Origin: an uncultured Flavobacteriaceae bacterium
Lineage (GTDB): Bacteria; Bacteroidota; Bacteroidia; Flavobacteriales; Flavobacteriaceae
Length of the DNA: 41,403 nt
NCBI GenBank assembly: GCA_913061125.1
Contig: CAJXUB010000011.1
Coordinates: 1-41,403 of the forward strand
Reading direction: 5' to 3'
The notes under the pieces were generated by a model. It was given only the letters and a program-made list of their open reading frames with translations. It was not told the origin of the DNA and searched no databases. Shown piece after piece: positions 26,132 to 37,073 of the stretch. Positions within the stretch are counted from its first letter, which is position 1, and each line of letters starts with the position of its first letter. Both the position numbers and the translations under genes were made by a program.

Positions 26132-27433
26132 CTAATCCATCACGGATTTGAATGTTCGGTGGTTGGGACCGGTGTATATTTGACGGGGACGACCGATGGG
26201 TTCTTTTTTGAGTCGCATTTCACGCCATTGACCAATCCACCCTGGTAATCGCCCTAAGGCAAACATCACCGTAAACATGTCAACTGGAATACCCATAGCT
26301 CGGTATATAATCCCAGAGTAAAAATCGACATTGGGGTACAACCGTCGATCTACAAAGTAGGGATCTGAAAGAGCTTCCTTTTCAAGATCTTTAGCTATAT
26401 CTAGGATGGGGTCTTCCACACCAAGGTCGTTTAGCACCTCATCTGCAGTAACTTTAATGATCTTGGCTCGGGGATCAAAATTTTTATACACGCGGTGTCC
26501 AAAGCCCATGAGTCTAAAAGGATCACTTTTGTCCTTAGCTTTGGCCATGTATTTTTTTGTATCTCCACCATCGGCTTTTATGGCTTCAAGCATTTCTAGT
26601 ACGGCTTGATTTGCCCCACCATGCAATGGCCCCCAAAGGGCTGAAATTCCTGATGATATGGATGCAAACAAGCCGGCATGAGATGAGCCAACGATTCTCA
26701 CTGTGGAGGTTGAACAGTTTTGTTCGTGGTCCGCATGTAATATAAGAAGCTTATTTAAAGCTTTGACAATCACAGGGTTTTCTTCATAATCCTTATTTGG
26801 CTTTTTAAACATCATTTTTAGAATGTTTTCTACATAACCCAAAGAATTGTCTCCATATTCCAATGGCAACCCGTGTTTTTTTCTGTAGGTCCAAGTGACC
26901 AACACAGGGATTTTCCCTAACACCTTTACAATATTATCATAAAGTGCTTTTTTACTTCGCTCGTAATCGATATTATTTATTTGATCGTTAGATGGGTTGA
27001 AAGCGGTAAGGGCACTTGTGAGGGAGGATAATATTCCCATAGGATGGGCCGCTTTAGGAAAAGCATCTAATATTTTTCGAATGTCATCATCAACGATCGA
27101 GTTTTCCTTTATGTCCTCATGAAACTGATCGAGTTCTTCTTTTGTGGGCAATTCACCAAAAATTAGAAGAAATGCTACCTCTAAAAAATCGGCTTTATTG
27201 GCCAATTCCTCTATAGAATAGCCCCTGTATCTCAAAATTCCTTTTTCGCCATCTAAAAAGGTAATACCGCTTTCGCATGAGCCGGTGTTTTTGAATCCAG
27301 GATCGATAGTCGTTACACCTCCCGTAATTGCCCTAAGTTTAGAAATATCAATAGCTTGTTCGTTTTCTGTACCCACTAATATGGGGAAATCATACTTTTT
27401 TCCGTTGATTTCTATGGTGGCTTTGTCTGACAT
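26132..27433 (-). CDS. gltA: Citrate synthase
   Basis: A TCA-cycle enzyme condensing acetyl-CoA and oxaloacetate; 433 residues, the size of the hexameric, NADH-sensitive Gram-negative type. Catalytic residues are His271 (GPLHGGANQ), His313 (MGFGHRVY) and Asp370 (NVDFYSG); LHADHEQNCSTSTVR (232-246) is the family signature. It stands 149 nt from eno with the eno terminator in the gap, so it must have its own promoter; I could not identify a convincing one. The two guanidino-modifying genes follow closely and may share its transcript. Confidence 0.97.
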   Translation of the reverse strand: MSDKATIEINGKKYDFPILVGTENEQAIDISKLRAITGGVTTIDPGFKNTGSCESGITFLDGEKGILRYRGYSIEELANKADFLEVAFLLIFGELPTKEELDQFHEDIKENSIVDDDIRKILDAFPKAAHPMGILSSLTSALTAFNPSNDQINNIDYERSKKALYDNIVKVLGKIPVLVTWTYRKKHGLPLEYGDNSLGYVENILKMMFKKPNKDYEENPVIVKALNKLLILHADHEQNCSTSTVRIVGSSHAGLFASISSGISALWGPLHGGANQAVLEMLEAIKADGGDTKKYMAKAKDKSDPFRLMGFGHRVYKNFDPRAKIIKVTADEVLNDLGVEDPILDIAKDLEKEALSDPYFVDRRLYPNVDFYSGIIYRAMGIPVDMFTVMFALGRLPGWIGQWREMRLKKEPIGRPRQIYTGPNHRTFKSVMD

Positions 27434-27521
27434 GATTGTGTTTAATTGTTGGAAATTTGATGTGCTAATTTAAGAAAATACCACGATTTTATCAGTGTGA
27501 AATTGGATATAATTATTACAA

Positions 27522-27553
27522 TAAAAAAAACCATCCTAAAAAAGAATGGTTTT
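27522..27553 (-). terminator. Rho-independent terminator after eno
   Basis: On the minus strand the stem AAAACCAT/ATGGTTTT (8 bp; 27546-27553 with 27527-27534) closes an 11-nt loop and is followed by an uninterrupted run of T. It lies 30 nt after the eno stop and separates eno from gltA. Confidence 0.85.
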
Positions 27554-27582
27554 AATTCCAAAGGATTTAATAAGAAATTCGA

Positions 27583-28926
<1,344 letters not shown>

Positions 28927-29019
28927 TTAACATCTCATTATGATATGAATTAAAGAAAATTTAAACTACAACGATATAGTTAATATTACACCAAAGACGT
29001 TTTAAAGAAAGTGGAATCT

Positions 29020-30117
29020 TTATTTTAAAAGTTCAATAAATTGATCGAACAGATACGACGAATCGTGTGGCCCGGGGCTGGCTTCTGGATGGTACTGTAC
29101 CGAAAAACATTTTTTATTTTTCATGGCAATTCCTGCAACCGTATCGTCGTTCAAATGCAAGTGTGTTATTTCCAATTCTGAATTGGACTCGGCATCGGCG
29201 CGGTTAACTGCAAAACCATGGTTTTGAGAGGTAATTTCGCCCTTTCCTGTTTTTAGATTTTTAACTGGATGATTAATTCCTCGGTGCCCGTTGTGCATTT
29301 TATAAGTAGAAACGCCATTGGCTAAAGCGATAACTTGATGACCCAAACAGATGCCAAATAATGGCAAGTTTTTTTCAATAATAGTTTTAGCCAGCGCTTG
29401 TGCCTCAACCAAAGGTTCGGGATCGCCTGGACCATTGGACAGGAAATAACCGTCTGGATTCCATGCGCTTAATTCTTCAAAAGTGGCATTGTAGGGAAAA
29501 ACTTTAATGTACGCATCGCGTTTGGCAAAGTTTCTAAGAATATTTTTCTTAATTCCGATATCAAGGGCTGCAATTTTGTAGGTTGCATTTTCATCGCCAA
29601 AGAAATAGGGGTTTTTTGTGGATACTTTGGAGGCCAGCTCCAACCCTTCCATATTGGGGACTTCGGCGAGTTGTTTTTTGAGTTTATCAACGGCATCAAC
29701 TTCGGTAGATATTACGGCGTTCATAGCGCCATTTTCTCTGATGTAACTGACCAATGCTCTGGTATCCACATCGGAAATTGCAAAGAGATTATTGGCCTCA
29801 AAAAAAGATTCTAAACTTCCGTTTGAATTGATTCTGGAATAATCGTAGCTGAAATTTTTACAAATCAGACCTGCAATTTTTATGCCTTCAGATTCCACTT
29901 CCGAATCGTTTACACCATAGTTACCAATATGTGCATTGGTCGCAACCATAAGCTGGCCAAAGTATGAAGGGTCTGTAAATATTTCTTGATACCCTGTCAT
30001 ACCGGTATTGAAACATACTTCTCCAAATGCTGTTCCTTCCCGGCCTATGGCTTTGCCATAAAATTGGGTTCCGTCTGCAAGGATTAAAATCGCGTCTTTT
30101 CTAGATTTGTATTTCAT
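29020..30117 (-). CDS. carA: Carbamoyl-phosphate synthase small subunit
   Basis: The glutaminase subunit that supplies ammonia to CarB for carbamoyl phosphate, used in pyrimidine and arginine synthesis; 365 residues. The N-terminal CarA domain contains NTGMTGYQE; the C-terminal class I amidotransferase has Cys257 (GICLGHQ), His343 and Glu345 (QYHPEASPGP). The start MKYKSRKD at 30117 fits the family; an ATG 33 nt upstream sits next to the rplQ terminator. CAATTTTG, one mismatch from the -7 consensus, lies just upstream. carB is not in the window. Confidence 0.96.
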   Translation of the reverse strand: MKYKSRKDAILILADGTQFYGKAIGREGTAFGEVCFNTGMTGYQEIFTDPSYFGQLMVATNAHIGNYGVNDSEVESEGIKIAGLICKNFSYDYSRINSNGSLESFFEANNLFAISDVDTRALVSYIRENGAMNAVISTEVDAVDKLKKQLAEVPNMEGLELASKVSTKNPYFFGDENATYKIAALDIGIKKNILRNFAKRDAYIKVFPYNATFEELSAWNPDGYFLSNGPGDPEPLVEAQALAKTIIEKNLPLFGICLGHQVIALANGVSTYKMHNGHRGINHPVKNLKTGKGEITSQNHGFAVNRADAESNSELEITHLHLNDDTVAGIAMKNKKCFSVQYHPEASPGPHDSSYLFDQFIELLK

Positions 30118-30150
30118 ATTGCTGTGGCTAATTGTGGCACAAAATTGCAT

Positions 30151-30183
30151 AAAAAAAAGGATAAACTAAAACAGTTTATCCTT
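30151..30183 (-). terminator. Rho-independent terminator of the ribosomal operon
   Basis: On the minus strand AAGGATAAACT/AGTTTATCCTT forms a perfect 11-bp stem (30173-30183 with 30157-30167) with a 5-nt loop, followed by eight T. It lies 24 nt after the rplQ stop and ends the S10/spc/alpha transcript before carA. Confidence 0.92.
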
Positions 30184-30207
30184 AATATTTCAAATGATTA
30201 TTAACAT

Positions 30208-30678
30208 TTATTCTTCCTCGTCAGTAGTGGCAACTGGCGCAGCAGCAGCAGGTTTTGCTTTTCCACCTCTACGACTTCGGCGTGTTGTTTTCTTCTTAGG
30301 CTTATCGGCATTGTACAACTCGTTGTAATCTACCAGCTCAATCATAGCCATGTCGGCATTATCTCCCAATCGGTTTCCTAACTTGATGATTCTGGTGTAT
30401 CCCCCCGGTCTGTCACCAACTTTGGCAGCAACGTCTCTGAAAAGGGTGGCCACAGCGGCTTTCTGACGCAGTCTACTAAAAACCACACGGCGGTTGTGGG
30501 TAGTATCTTGTTTAGATTTTGTCACTAACGGTTCGATAAACTGCTTAAGCGCCTTGGCCTTTGCTGTAGTCGTATTAATGCGCTTGTGCTCAATTAGCGA
30601 ACAAGCCATGTTGGCCAACATTGATTTTCTGTGGGCCGTTTTTCTTCCTAAATGATTAATTTTCTTTCCGTGTCTCAT
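30208..30678 (-). CDS. rplQ: 50S ribosomal protein L17
   Basis: Large-subunit protein near the exit tunnel; 156 residues. The core is classical ([24 protein letters not shown], then [10 protein letters not shown]). After about residue 125 there is a basic then Ala-rich and acidic tail ([24 protein letters not shown]) not present in E. coli L17 (127 residues). It is the last gene of the ribosomal operon. A 72-nt spacer with a large RNA hairpin separates it from rpoA. Confidence 0.97.
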   Translation of the reverse strand: MRHGKKINHLGRKTAHRKSMLANMACSLIEHKRINTTTAKAKALKQFIEPLVTKSKQDTTHNRRVVFSRLRQKAAVATLFRDVAAKVGDRPGGYTRIIKLGNRLGDNADMAMIELVDYNELYNADKPKKKTTRRSRRGGKAKPAAAAPVATTDEEE

Positions 30679-30690
30679 GGTATTGTCTGT

Positions 30691-30753
30691 TAACCACCAT
30701 CTTGCTTCAACCCAGAACTAATGCAGTACTGGGGCGCAAAATATGGTGTGTTA
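30691..30753 (-). promoter_or_regulatory. Long imperfect RNA hairpin between rpoA and rplQ
   Basis: Read on the minus strand, complementary segments nest in order: TAAC/GTTA (30750-30753 with 30691-30694), CACCAT/ATGGTG (30743-30748 with 30695-30700), TTTGC/GCAAG (30736-30740 with 30701-30705, one G-U), CCCAG/CTGGG (30729-30733 with 30711-30715) and ACT/AGT around a GCATT loop. That is about 23 pairs over 63 nt, starting at the rpoA stop codon and ending 12 nt before the rplQ ATG. No T-tract follows, so it is not a terminator. A regulatory leader or processing site is likely (inference). Confidence 0.6.
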
Positions 30754-31743
30754 GTCTTTGTCTAATTTATATTTTGCCAGGTCCATTCCAAAACTAAGGC
30801 CCTTCACACTAACCAATTCTTCTAGTTCTGTTAGTGATTTTTTTCCAAAGTTTCTAAACTTCATTAGATCGTTCTTGTTGAACGACACCAAGTCGCCAAG
30901 AGTATCTACTTCGGCTGCTTTCAAACAATTTAATGCACGAACGGAAAGGTCCATGTCAATTAATTTTGTTTTAAGCAACTGACGCATATGCAGGGACTCT
31001 TCGTCATAAGTTTCAGTTTGCGCAATCTCATCCGCTTCGAGAGTGATTCGCTCATCAGAGAATAACATGAAGTGGTGAATGAGGATTTTTGCAGCTTGCG
31101 TGAGAGCATCTTGAGGGTTTATAGAACCGTCTGTAATGATTTCGAAAACAAGTTTTTCATAATCCGTTTTTTGTTCCACTCGGTAGTTCTCCACGCTGTA
31201 TTTTACGTTTTTTATGGGGGTGTAAATTGAATCTGTAAAAATTGTTCCAACGGCTGCAGCTGATTTTTTATTCTCTTCTGCAGGAACATATCCACGCCCT
31301 TTTTCAATGGTGATTTCCATTGATATATTAACCTTAGGATCCAAATTACAGATCAAGTGGTCGGAATTTAAAATCTGGAATCCAGAAATAAATTTCTGAA
31401 AGTCTCCAGCAGTTATTTTATCTTGACCAGAAATGGAAATGGAAACAGACTCGTTATCAACTTCGTCGATTTGACGTTTGAAACGGATTTGTTTCAAGTT
31501 TAATATCATTTCAGTTACATCTTCTACAACACCAGTAATGGTTGAGAATTCGTGATCTACACCTTCGATTTTAACTGAAGTAATTGCAAAACCTTCCAAT
31601 GAAGATAGTAGTACCCTTCTCAAGGCATTTCCAACGGTTAAACCATAACCGGGTTCTAGAGGTCTAAATTCAAATTTGCCTTCATAATCTGTAGAATCAA
31701 TCATGATGACTTTATCGGGCTTCTGAAAATTTAAAATTGCCAT
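30751..31743 (-). CDS. rpoA: DNA-directed RNA polymerase subunit alpha
   Basis: Alpha subunit that nucleates core assembly; 330 residues. The N-terminal assembly domain (about 1-230) includes the conserved [21 protein letters not shown] (27-47). The C-terminal domain (about 250-325) has the helix-hairpin-helix segments [19 protein letters not shown] and [10 protein letters not shown], used for contacts with UP-element DNA and activators. It starts 21 nt after rpsD and ends 72 nt before rplQ. Confidence 0.98.
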   Translation of the reverse strand: MAILNFQKPDKVIMIDSTDYEGKFEFRPLEPGYGLTVGNALRRVLLSSLEGFAITSVKIEGVDHEFSTITGVVEDVTEMILNLKQIRFKRQIDEVDNESVSISISGQDKITAGDFQKFISGFQILNSDHLICNLDPKVNISMEITIEKGRGYVPAEENKKSAAAVGTIFTDSIYTPIKNVKYSVENYRVEQKTDYEKLVFEIITDGSINPQDALTQAAKILIHHFMLFSDERITLEADEIAQTETYDEESLHMRQLLKTKLIDMDLSVRALNCLKAAEVDTLGDLVSFNKNDLMKFRNFGKKSLTELEELVSVKGLSFGMDLAKYKLDKD

Positions 31744-31764
31744 AGTGGTTTGTGTTTCAGTTAA

Positions 31765-32370
31765 TTATTTAGAATACAATTCGACAATGAACTGTTCGTT
31801 GATATTTTCTGGAATCTGAATTCTTGCGGGGACTGATACAAACGTTCCTGATTTTGTATCGTTGTTAAATGTAATCCACTCATAAATGGCGGATGAATTG
31901 GCTAAAGAAGCATTAATGGCCTCTAAAGATTTTGACTTCTCTCGAACGGCTACCACGTCGCCAGCTTTTAAAGAATAAGAAGGGATGTTTACAACTTTTC
32001 CGTTAACGGTAATGTGACGGTGAGACACCAATTGTCGGGCACCGCTTCGTGTTGGGGATAATCCCATTCTGTAAACGACATTATCCAATCGAGATTCACA
32101 AAGTTGAAGTAGTACTTCACCAGTAATTCCTTCAGCTGCAGTTGCTTTTTTAAATAAATTTCTAAATTGTTTTTCGAGGATCCCGTAAGTGTATTTTGCC
32201 TTCTGCTTCTCCATGAGTTGGATGGCATATTCGGATTTTTTTCCTCTCCTGCGGTTGTTGCCGTGTTGCCCTGGAGGGTAATTTCTTTTTTCAAAAGATT
32301 TATCTTCTCCAAAAATGGGTTCGCCAAATTTTCTGGCGATTTTTGTTTTAGGACCAGTATATCTTGCCAT
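31765..32370 (-). CDS. rpsD: 30S ribosomal protein S4
   Basis: Primary 16S rRNA-binding protein of the small-subunit body; 201 residues. It has the N-terminal [12 protein letters not shown] region and an S4 RNA-binding domain (about 92-155) with [10 protein letters not shown] and [21 protein letters not shown]. No zinc cysteines are seen at the N-terminus. The gene lies after a 94-nt spacer with a candidate regulatory hairpin; S4 is a known autoregulator of this operon in other bacteria. Confidence 0.97.
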   Translation of the reverse strand: MARYTGPKTKIARKFGEPIFGEDKSFEKRNYPPGQHGNNRRRGKKSEYAIQLMEKQKAKYTYGILEKQFRNLFKKATAAEGITGEVLLQLCESRLDNVVYRMGLSPTRSGARQLVSHRHITVNGKVVNIPSYSLKAGDVVAVREKSKSLEAINASLANSSAIYEWITFNNDTKSGTFVSVPARIQIPENINEQFIVELYSK

Positions 32371-32386
32371 GTTTGTTGTTTTAGTT

Positions 32387-32442
32387 GAAAGCCGTTGGGA
32401 ATTCAGGTCTTAATCTTATCCTTCGCCAACGGTTGGTCTTTC
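32387..32442 (-). promoter_or_regulatory. Candidate S4 leader structure in the rpsK-rpsD spacer
   Basis: On the minus strand GAAAG (32438-32442) pairs with CTTTC (32387-32391), and CCGTTGG (32426-32432) pairs with CCAACGG (32392-32398). This gives a 12-bp stem with a 5-nt bulge (ACCAA) on one side and a 27-nt apical loop. The bulge offers an alternative: CCAAC/GTTGG (32432-32436 with 32426-32430) would form a small local hairpin using the same GTTGG, so two exclusive folds are possible. It ends 16 nt before the rpsD ATG. Confidence 0.55.
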
Positions 32443-32464
32443 TGTTATACTTGTGTTATAAATT

Positions 32465-32848
32465 TTATACTCTTCTACGCTTAGGGGGTCTGCAGCCGTT
32501 GTGCGGCGTTGGTGTCACATCAATAATTTCTGTAACTTCAATACCTCCGTTGTGAATGCTTCGAATGGCAGACTCTCTCCCATTTCCAGGCCCTTTAACA
32601 TAAACTTTAACTTTTCTCAGTCCAGCTTCTTTGGCTGTTCCAACAGCGTCTTCGGCGGCCAATTGTGCCGCATAAGGTGTGTTCTTTTTAGATCCTCTAA
32701 ACCCCATTTTTCCTGCAGATGACCAAGAGATGACGTCTCCTTTTTTATTGGTCAAAGAGATAATAATGTTGTTAAAAGAAGCTGTAATGTGGGCCTCACC
32801 TGTAGATTCCACAATCACTTTGCGTTTTTTAGTACTTGACTTTGCCAT
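32465..32848 (-). CDS. rpsK: 30S ribosomal protein S11
   Basis: Small-subunit platform protein; 127 residues. [24 protein letters not shown] and the C-terminal [18 protein letters not shown] are diagnostic. It starts 12 nt after rpsM and is followed by the longest spacer in the ribosomal operon (94 nt, before rpsD). Confidence 0.97.
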   Translation of the reverse strand: MAKSSTKKRKVIVESTGEAHITASFNNIIISLTNKKGDVISWSSAGKMGFRGSKKNTPYAAQLAAEDAVGTAKEAGLRKVKVYVKGPGNGRESAIRSIHNGGIEVTEIIDVTPTPHNGCRPPKRRRV

Positions 32849-32860
32849 ATTACTAATGTA

Positions 32861-33235
32861 TTATTTCGTTACTTTTTTCTTGTTAGCAACTGTTTTTCTT
32901 TTACCTTTTCTTGTTCGGGAGTTGTTCTTGGTACGTTGTCCTCGAAGTGGCAATCCAGCTCTGTGACGAATTCCTCTGTAGCACCCAATATCCATCAATC
33001 GCTTGATGTTTAGTTGCGTTTCAGATCGCAATTCGCCTTCAATAGTATACTGGCCAACTGCGGCACGGATGTTACCAATTTCTTCATCGGTCCAGTCCGA
33101 TACTTTTGTGCTTTCATCGACTTTGGCTGCCGCCAAAATGTCTTTAGCTCGGCTTCTTCCAATGCCGTAGATGTACGTTAATGAAATTACTCCTCTTTTT
33201 TGTTTTGGGATGTCTACCCCTGCAATTCTAGCCAT
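32861..33235 (-). CDS. rpsM: 30S ribosomal protein S13
   Basis: Small-subunit head protein contacting the P-site tRNA and the intersubunit bridges; 124 residues. It shows [24 protein letters not shown] at the N-terminus, the helix-two-turn-helix region, [25 protein letters not shown] and a basic tail. It begins 2 nt after the rpmJ stop. Confidence 0.97.
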   Translation of the reverse strand: MARIAGVDIPKQKRGVISLTYIYGIGRSRAKDILAAAKVDESTKVSDWTDEEIGNIRAAVGQYTIEGELRSETQLNIKRLMDIGCYRGIRHRAGLPLRGQRTKNNSRTRKGKRKTVANKKKVTK

Positions 33236-33237
33236 AA

Positions 33238-33354
33238 TTAACCTTGTCTTTGTTTGAATCTAGGATTCTTTTTGTTGATTACGTAAAGTCTTCCTTTTCG
33301 TCGTACGATTTTACAATCGGCACTTCGTTTCTTTATTGATGCTCTAACTTTCAT
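33238..33354 (-). CDS. rpmJ: 50S ribosomal protein L36
   Basis: A 38-residue protein, [20 protein letters not shown] followed by [18 protein letters not shown]. It lies between infA (14-nt gap) and rpsM (2-nt gap), the conserved place for rpmJ. Of the four zinc ligands of the C+ form (three Cys and one His) only one Cys is left, at residue 14, so this is a zinc-independent C- type. Confidence 0.95.
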   Translation of the reverse strand: MKVRASIKKRSADCKIVRRKGRLYVINKKNPRFKQRQG

Positions 33355-33368
33355 CTTCTTACTGATTT

Positions 33369-33584
33369 TTAATATCTGTACGTTATTCTTGCCTTAGTTA
33401 AATCGTAAGGACTCATTTCCAATTTTACTTTATCCCCAGGTAATAGCTTGATGTAATGCATACGCATTTTACCAGAGATGTGAGCAGTCACTATGTGACC
33501 ATTTTCAAGTTCCACCCGAAACATAGCATTGGACAATGCTTCGCTGATGGTTCCATCTTGTTCTATTGCGGGTTGTTTTGCCAT
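33369..33584 (-). CDS. infA: Translation initiation factor IF-1
   Basis: A 71-residue OB-fold protein that binds the ribosomal A site during initiation. [31 protein letters not shown] is the conserved OB core and it ends in [14 protein letters not shown]. It begins 4 nt after secY; the position between secY and rpmJ is common outside Proteobacteria. No adk or map gene intervenes. Confidence 0.97.
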   Translation of the reverse strand: MAKQPAIEQDGTISEALSNAMFRVELENGHIVTAHISGKMRMHYIKLLPGDKVKLEMSPYDLTKARITYRY

Positions 33585-33588
33585 TCCG

Positions 33589-34941
33589 TTATATTGATTT
33601 TCTGTTTTTCCCGGTCTTCATCAATCCGTCGTAATGTTTATTAAGCAGGTAAGAATTTACCTGTTGCATGGTATCAATGGCTACCCCTACCATAATGAGT
33701 AGCGATGTTCCTCCAAAGAACAGTGCCCAACCGGGTTGAATGTCCATGATTTGAACAATTATGGCTGGGAATACCGCAATAAGAGCCAAGAAAATTGAGC
33801 CCGGTAGAGTAATCTGTGACATGATTTTATCTAAATACTCTGAGGTCTCACCTCCAGGACGTATCCCAGGTATAAACCCACCGCTCCGTTTCAAATCGTC
33901 TGCCATTTTATTGGTGGGTACCGTAATCGCTGTGTAAAAATAGGTAAACACAATAATCAATAGACCAAATACAATATTGTACCACAGTCCAAACATACTG
34001 TTACCACCAAAGTTGGCTACCAACCATTGGCCCACAATCGAATCTTTTAAAATGTCTAACCCACCAATCAATCCTGGTACAAACATGATCGCTTGTGCAA
34101 AAATGATAGGCATCACACCAGAAGCGTTTAACTTCAGTGGGATGTATTGACGGGAGCCCATAATGTTTTTTTCGTAACCACCAGACGCCGTTCTTCTTGC
34201 ATATTGAACAGCAATTTTTCGTACCGCCATAACTAGCATAACGGAAGCCAAAATGATGGCAAACCAAATGACCAGTTCAATAAGAATTTTGATTAATCCG
34301 CCTTGGGATTGGTTCACAGCAGAGTCAAATTCCTGCGCAAAAGACAAGGGCATTGTAGCAATGATTCCAACCATAATAAGAATGGAAATTCCATTTCCAA
34401 CACCTTTGTCCGTAATTTTTTCACCCAACCACATGGCAAAAATACATCCTGTGACAAGAATAATCACAGAAGAGAAATAGAACACACCGCTCTGCCCAAG
34501 CGTAAATGCTTGTGTTCCTCCCATAAGAGCCGGTAAACTCGCCAAGTAGGCTGGTGCTTGAACCAAACAAATTCCAATGGTTAGCCATCGGGTAATTTGA
34601 GTTATTTTCTTTTGACCACTGGCACCTTCCTTTTGAAGTTTTTGTAAATAAGGAATCGCAATTCCCATCAGTTGAACCACAATAGATGCCGAAATGTAAG
34701 GCATGATACCAAGAGCAAAAACTGAAGCTTTAGCAAAGGCACCTCCGGTAAAGGCGTTAAGAAGCCCTAGAAGTCCAGAATCTGTGTTGGATGCTAGTGA
34801 CCCCAACTGAGTGGCATCAATCCCTGGTAGAACAACCTGAGCTCCAAAACGATAGACCAACAACAGACCCAGAGTGAGGATAATTCTATCCTTGAGTTCT
34901 GTAATTTTCCAAACGTTTTTTAAGGTCTCTATAAATTTCAT
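33589..34941 (-). CDS. secY: Preprotein translocase subunit SecY
   Basis: The channel of the Sec translocon in the inner membrane; 450 residues with ten predicted membrane helices. [23 protein letters not shown] starts helix 1; [29 protein letters not shown] is the classical signature; [24 protein letters not shown] is the cytoplasmic loop C5, the SecA/ribosome contact. It starts 10 nt after rplO. Confidence 0.98.
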   Translation of the reverse strand: MKFIETLKNVWKITELKDRIILTLGLLLVYRFGAQVVLPGIDATQLGSLASNTDSGLLGLLNAFTGGAFAKASVFALGIMPYISASIVVQLMGIAIPYLQKLQKEGASGQKKITQITRWLTIGICLVQAPAYLASLPALMGGTQAFTLGQSGVFYFSSVIILVTGCIFAMWLGEKITDKGVGNGISILIMVGIIATMPLSFAQEFDSAVNQSQGGLIKILIELVIWFAIILASVMLVMAVRKIAVQYARRTASGGYEKNIMGSRQYIPLKLNASGVMPIIFAQAIMFVPGLIGGLDILKDSIVGQWLVANFGGNSMFGLWYNIVFGLLIIVFTYFYTAITVPTNKMADDLKRSGGFIPGIRPGGETSEYLDKIMSQITLPGSIFLALIAVFPAIIVQIMDIQPGWALFFGGTSLLIMVGVAIDTMQQVNSYLLNKHYDGLMKTGKNRKSI

Positions 34942-34951
34942 TCTCAGAGGT

Positions 34952-35404
34952 TTATAAGGTTACTGCTTCTCCACCTGCAGCTTCAATGGCCGCTTTGGCT
35001 GATGCTGTAAATTTGTGTGCAGATACTTTTAATTTTGCTTTTAATTCGCCACGTCCTAAGATTTTAACCAACTCGTTTTTTCGTGCTAAACGGAGTTCAA
35101 CAATGGTGTTGAAATCTAACGATGATTTTATTTTTTTATCGTCCACCAATTGCTGTATGGTATCAAGGTTTATACCCTGATATTCTTTACGGTTAATGTT
35201 TTTGAATCCAAATTTAGGTACCCGTCGTTGGAGCGGCATTTGCCCACCTTCAAATCCGATTTTTCTTGAATAACCAGAGCGTGACTTGGCTCCTTTATGA
35301 CCTCGCTTGGCAGTGCCGCCTTTACCAGATCCTTGACCCCTTCCAACGCGTTTTCCTGGACTTTGAACTGAACCTTCTGCAGGTTTTAAATTACTTAATT
35401 TCAT
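34952..35404 (-). CDS. rplO: 50S ribosomal protein L15
   Basis: Large-subunit protein with a long basic glycine-rich extension; 150 residues. The N-terminus reads MKLSNLKPAEGSVQSPGKRV followed by GRGQGSGKGGTAKRGHKGAKSR; the globular C-terminal half ends in AKAAIEAAGGEAVTL. It sits 18 nt after rpmD and 10 nt before secY. Confidence 0.97.
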   Translation of the reverse strand: MKLSNLKPAEGSVQSPGKRVGRGQGSGKGGTAKRGHKGAKSRSGYSRKIGFEGGQMPLQRRVPKFGFKNINRKEYQGINLDTIQQLVDDKKIKSSLDFNTIVELRLARKNELVKILGRGELKAKLKVSAHKFTASAKAAIEAAGGEAVTL

Positions 35405-35422
35405 TTTTCAGTTATCTTATGA

Positions 35423-35602
35423 TTAAGCTTCTTCAACAGAAACTAAATGTTTTACTTTATGAACCATTCCTAAAATATTAGGCGTGGCTTCATGTTCTAC
35501 TGTTTGACCAATTTTTTTCAATCCAAGGGCTTCCAATGTTAGCTTTTGTCTCTTGGTTCTATTGATCGCGCTTTTTTGTTTCGTTACTTTTATCTTCGCC
35601 AT
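35423..35602 (-). CDS. rpmD: 50S ribosomal protein L30
   Basis: A 59-residue protein translated from the ATG at 35600-35602: MAKIKVTKQKSAINRTKRQK, then LTLEALGLKKIGQTVEHEAT and PNILGMVHKVKHLVSVEEA. The LGLKKIGQTVEHE.TPNILGMV pattern is diagnostic of L30. It lies 13 nt after rpsE and 18 nt before rplO, the usual spc position. Confidence 0.96.
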   Translation of the reverse strand: MAKIKVTKQKSAINRTKRQKLTLEALGLKKIGQTVEHEATPNILGMVHKVKHLVSVEEA

Positions 35603-35615
35603 GATTCTTATCGTC

Positions 35616-36140
35616 TTAACCGTTAAACACTTTTTCTAAAGAAATCCCACGATCGCGTGCAATCTTGTTGGCATCTCTGAGTTGCAACAGTGCATCAAAA
35701 GTAGCTTTTACCACATTGTGTGGGTTGGAGGACCCTTGAGACTTTGAGAGAACATCATGAACGCCAACCGCTTCTAAAACAACACGAACGGCTCCTCCTG
35801 CAATAACTCCGGTACCGGGAGCTGCAGGGATAAGGTTCACTCTTGCGCCACCGTATTTCCCTTTTTGTTCGTGAGGGAGTGTTCCTTTAATGATTGGGAT
35901 TCGAACTAAGTTTTTCTTAGCATCCTCAACAGCTTTTGCGATGGCGCTGGCTACGTCCTTAGATTTTCCTAGGCCATGTCCAACAACACCAGCCTCGTCC
36001 CCAACAACCACAATGGCTGAGAATCCGAAGGCACGTCCACCTTTAGTTACTTTTGTTACTCTTTGAACACCTACTAAACGGTCTTTCAATTCCAAACCAC
36101 TTGGTTTAACTAGTTCTGCGCTTTTGTATTTTTGATACAT
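35616..36140 (-). CDS. rpsE: 30S ribosomal protein S5
   Basis: Small-subunit protein at the mRNA entry side, affecting fidelity; 174 residues. A double-stranded-RNA-binding N-terminal domain has [21 protein letters not shown] and [20 protein letters not shown]; the C-terminal domain includes [27 protein letters not shown]. It starts 5 nt after rplR. Confidence 0.97.
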   Translation of the reverse strand: MYQKYKSAELVKPSGLELKDRLVGVQRVTKVTKGGRAFGFSAIVVVGDEAGVVGHGLGKSKDVASAIAKAVEDAKKNLVRIPIIKGTLPHEQKGKYGGARVNLIPAAPGTGVIAGGAVRVVLEAVGVHDVLSKSQGSSNPHNVVKATFDALLQLRDANKIARDRGISLEKVFNG

Positions 36141-36145
36141 ATCTT

Positions 36146-36502
36146 TTAAAATTTAAGTCCGGCTTCTCTAGCGCCTTCTGCTAATGATTTTACTCTCCCG
36201 TGGTACAAGTAACCTGCTCTATCGAACGAAACATCAGTTATACCTGCCTTCACGGCTTTTTCTGCAACGGATTGTCCAACCAATGCAGCAATTTCTGTTT
36301 TGGACCCTTTTTGGTCGCTAAATGCTTTATCTCTGGACGATGCTGCAGCGATGGTTACACCAGAAACATCGTCAATCAATTGCGCATAAATTTCTTTATT
36401 ACTCCTGAAAACATTTAATCGTGGGCGAGATGCAGTCCCAGAAACTGTTTTTCTGATTCTGTTTTTTATCCGTTGTCTTCTCTGTGTTTTTGTCAGTGCC
36501 AT
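36146..36502 (-). CDS. rplR: 50S ribosomal protein L18
   Basis: A 5S rRNA-binding protein; 118 residues from [20 protein letters not shown]. An in-frame ATG at 36550 would add 16 residues that overlap the rplF end and do not resemble L18, so it is rejected. [20 protein letters not shown] and the C-terminal [24 protein letters not shown] are conserved. Confidence 0.96.
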   Translation of the reverse strand: MALTKTQRRQRIKNRIRKTVSGTASRPRLNVFRSNKEIYAQLIDDVSGVTIAAASSRDKAFSDQKGSKTEIAALVGQSVAEKAVKAGITDVSFDRAGYLYHGRVKSLAEGAREAGLKF

Positions 36503-36512
36503 ACTATTATAT

Positions 36513-37055
36513 TTATGCTGATTTACCTGCTTTTCTTCGTATTTGCTCACCTACAAATTTGATCCCTTTCCCTTTGTATGGTTCAGGTTTTCTAAACCCT
36601 CGGATTTTGGCAGCAACTTGGCCAACAAGCTGCTTGTCAAATGAAGTGAGTTTTACAATTGGATTTTTTCCTTTTTCCGAAATGGTTTCAACCTTAACTT
36701 CCGGAGCTATATCCAACACGATGTTGTGTGAAAATCCTAAAGCTAAATCCAGTTTTTGACCCTGATTTGAAGCTCTGTAACCTACACCAACAAGTTCCAA
36801 TTCTTTGGTCCATCCTGCCGTTACGCCTTGAATCATATTATTAACCAAAGCTCTATACAACCCGTGTTTGGCTCTGTGATCTTTTTGATCAGAAGGACGC
36901 TCTACGGTTACTGTGTTGTCTTCAACCTTGAACGTCACTGCAGAGTATTCCTGTGTTAATTCACCAAGTTTACCTTTTACAGTTATGGCATGGTCTGCTA
37001 CATCGATAGTAACACCTTCTGGAATTGTTATTGGATTTTTTCCTATTCTAGACAT
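36513..37055 (-). CDS. rplF: 50S ribosomal protein L6
   Basis: Large-subunit protein near the factor-binding site; 180 residues with two similar beta-alpha domains. [17 protein letters not shown] opens the first; the second contains ELVGVGYRA and the terminal [20 protein letters not shown], followed by IRRKAGKSA. It lies 18 nt after rpsH. Confidence 0.97.
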   Translation of the reverse strand: MSRIGKNPITIPEGVTIDVADHAITVKGKLGELTQEYSAVTFKVEDNTVTVERPSDQKDHRAKHGLYRALVNNMIQGVTAGWTKELELVGVGYRASNQGQKLDLALGFSHNIVLDIAPEVKVETISEKGKNPIVKLTSFDKQLVGQVAAKIRGFRKPEPYKGKGIKFVGEQIRRKAGKSA

Positions 37056-37073
37056 GTCTTTAATTCTTTTGTA

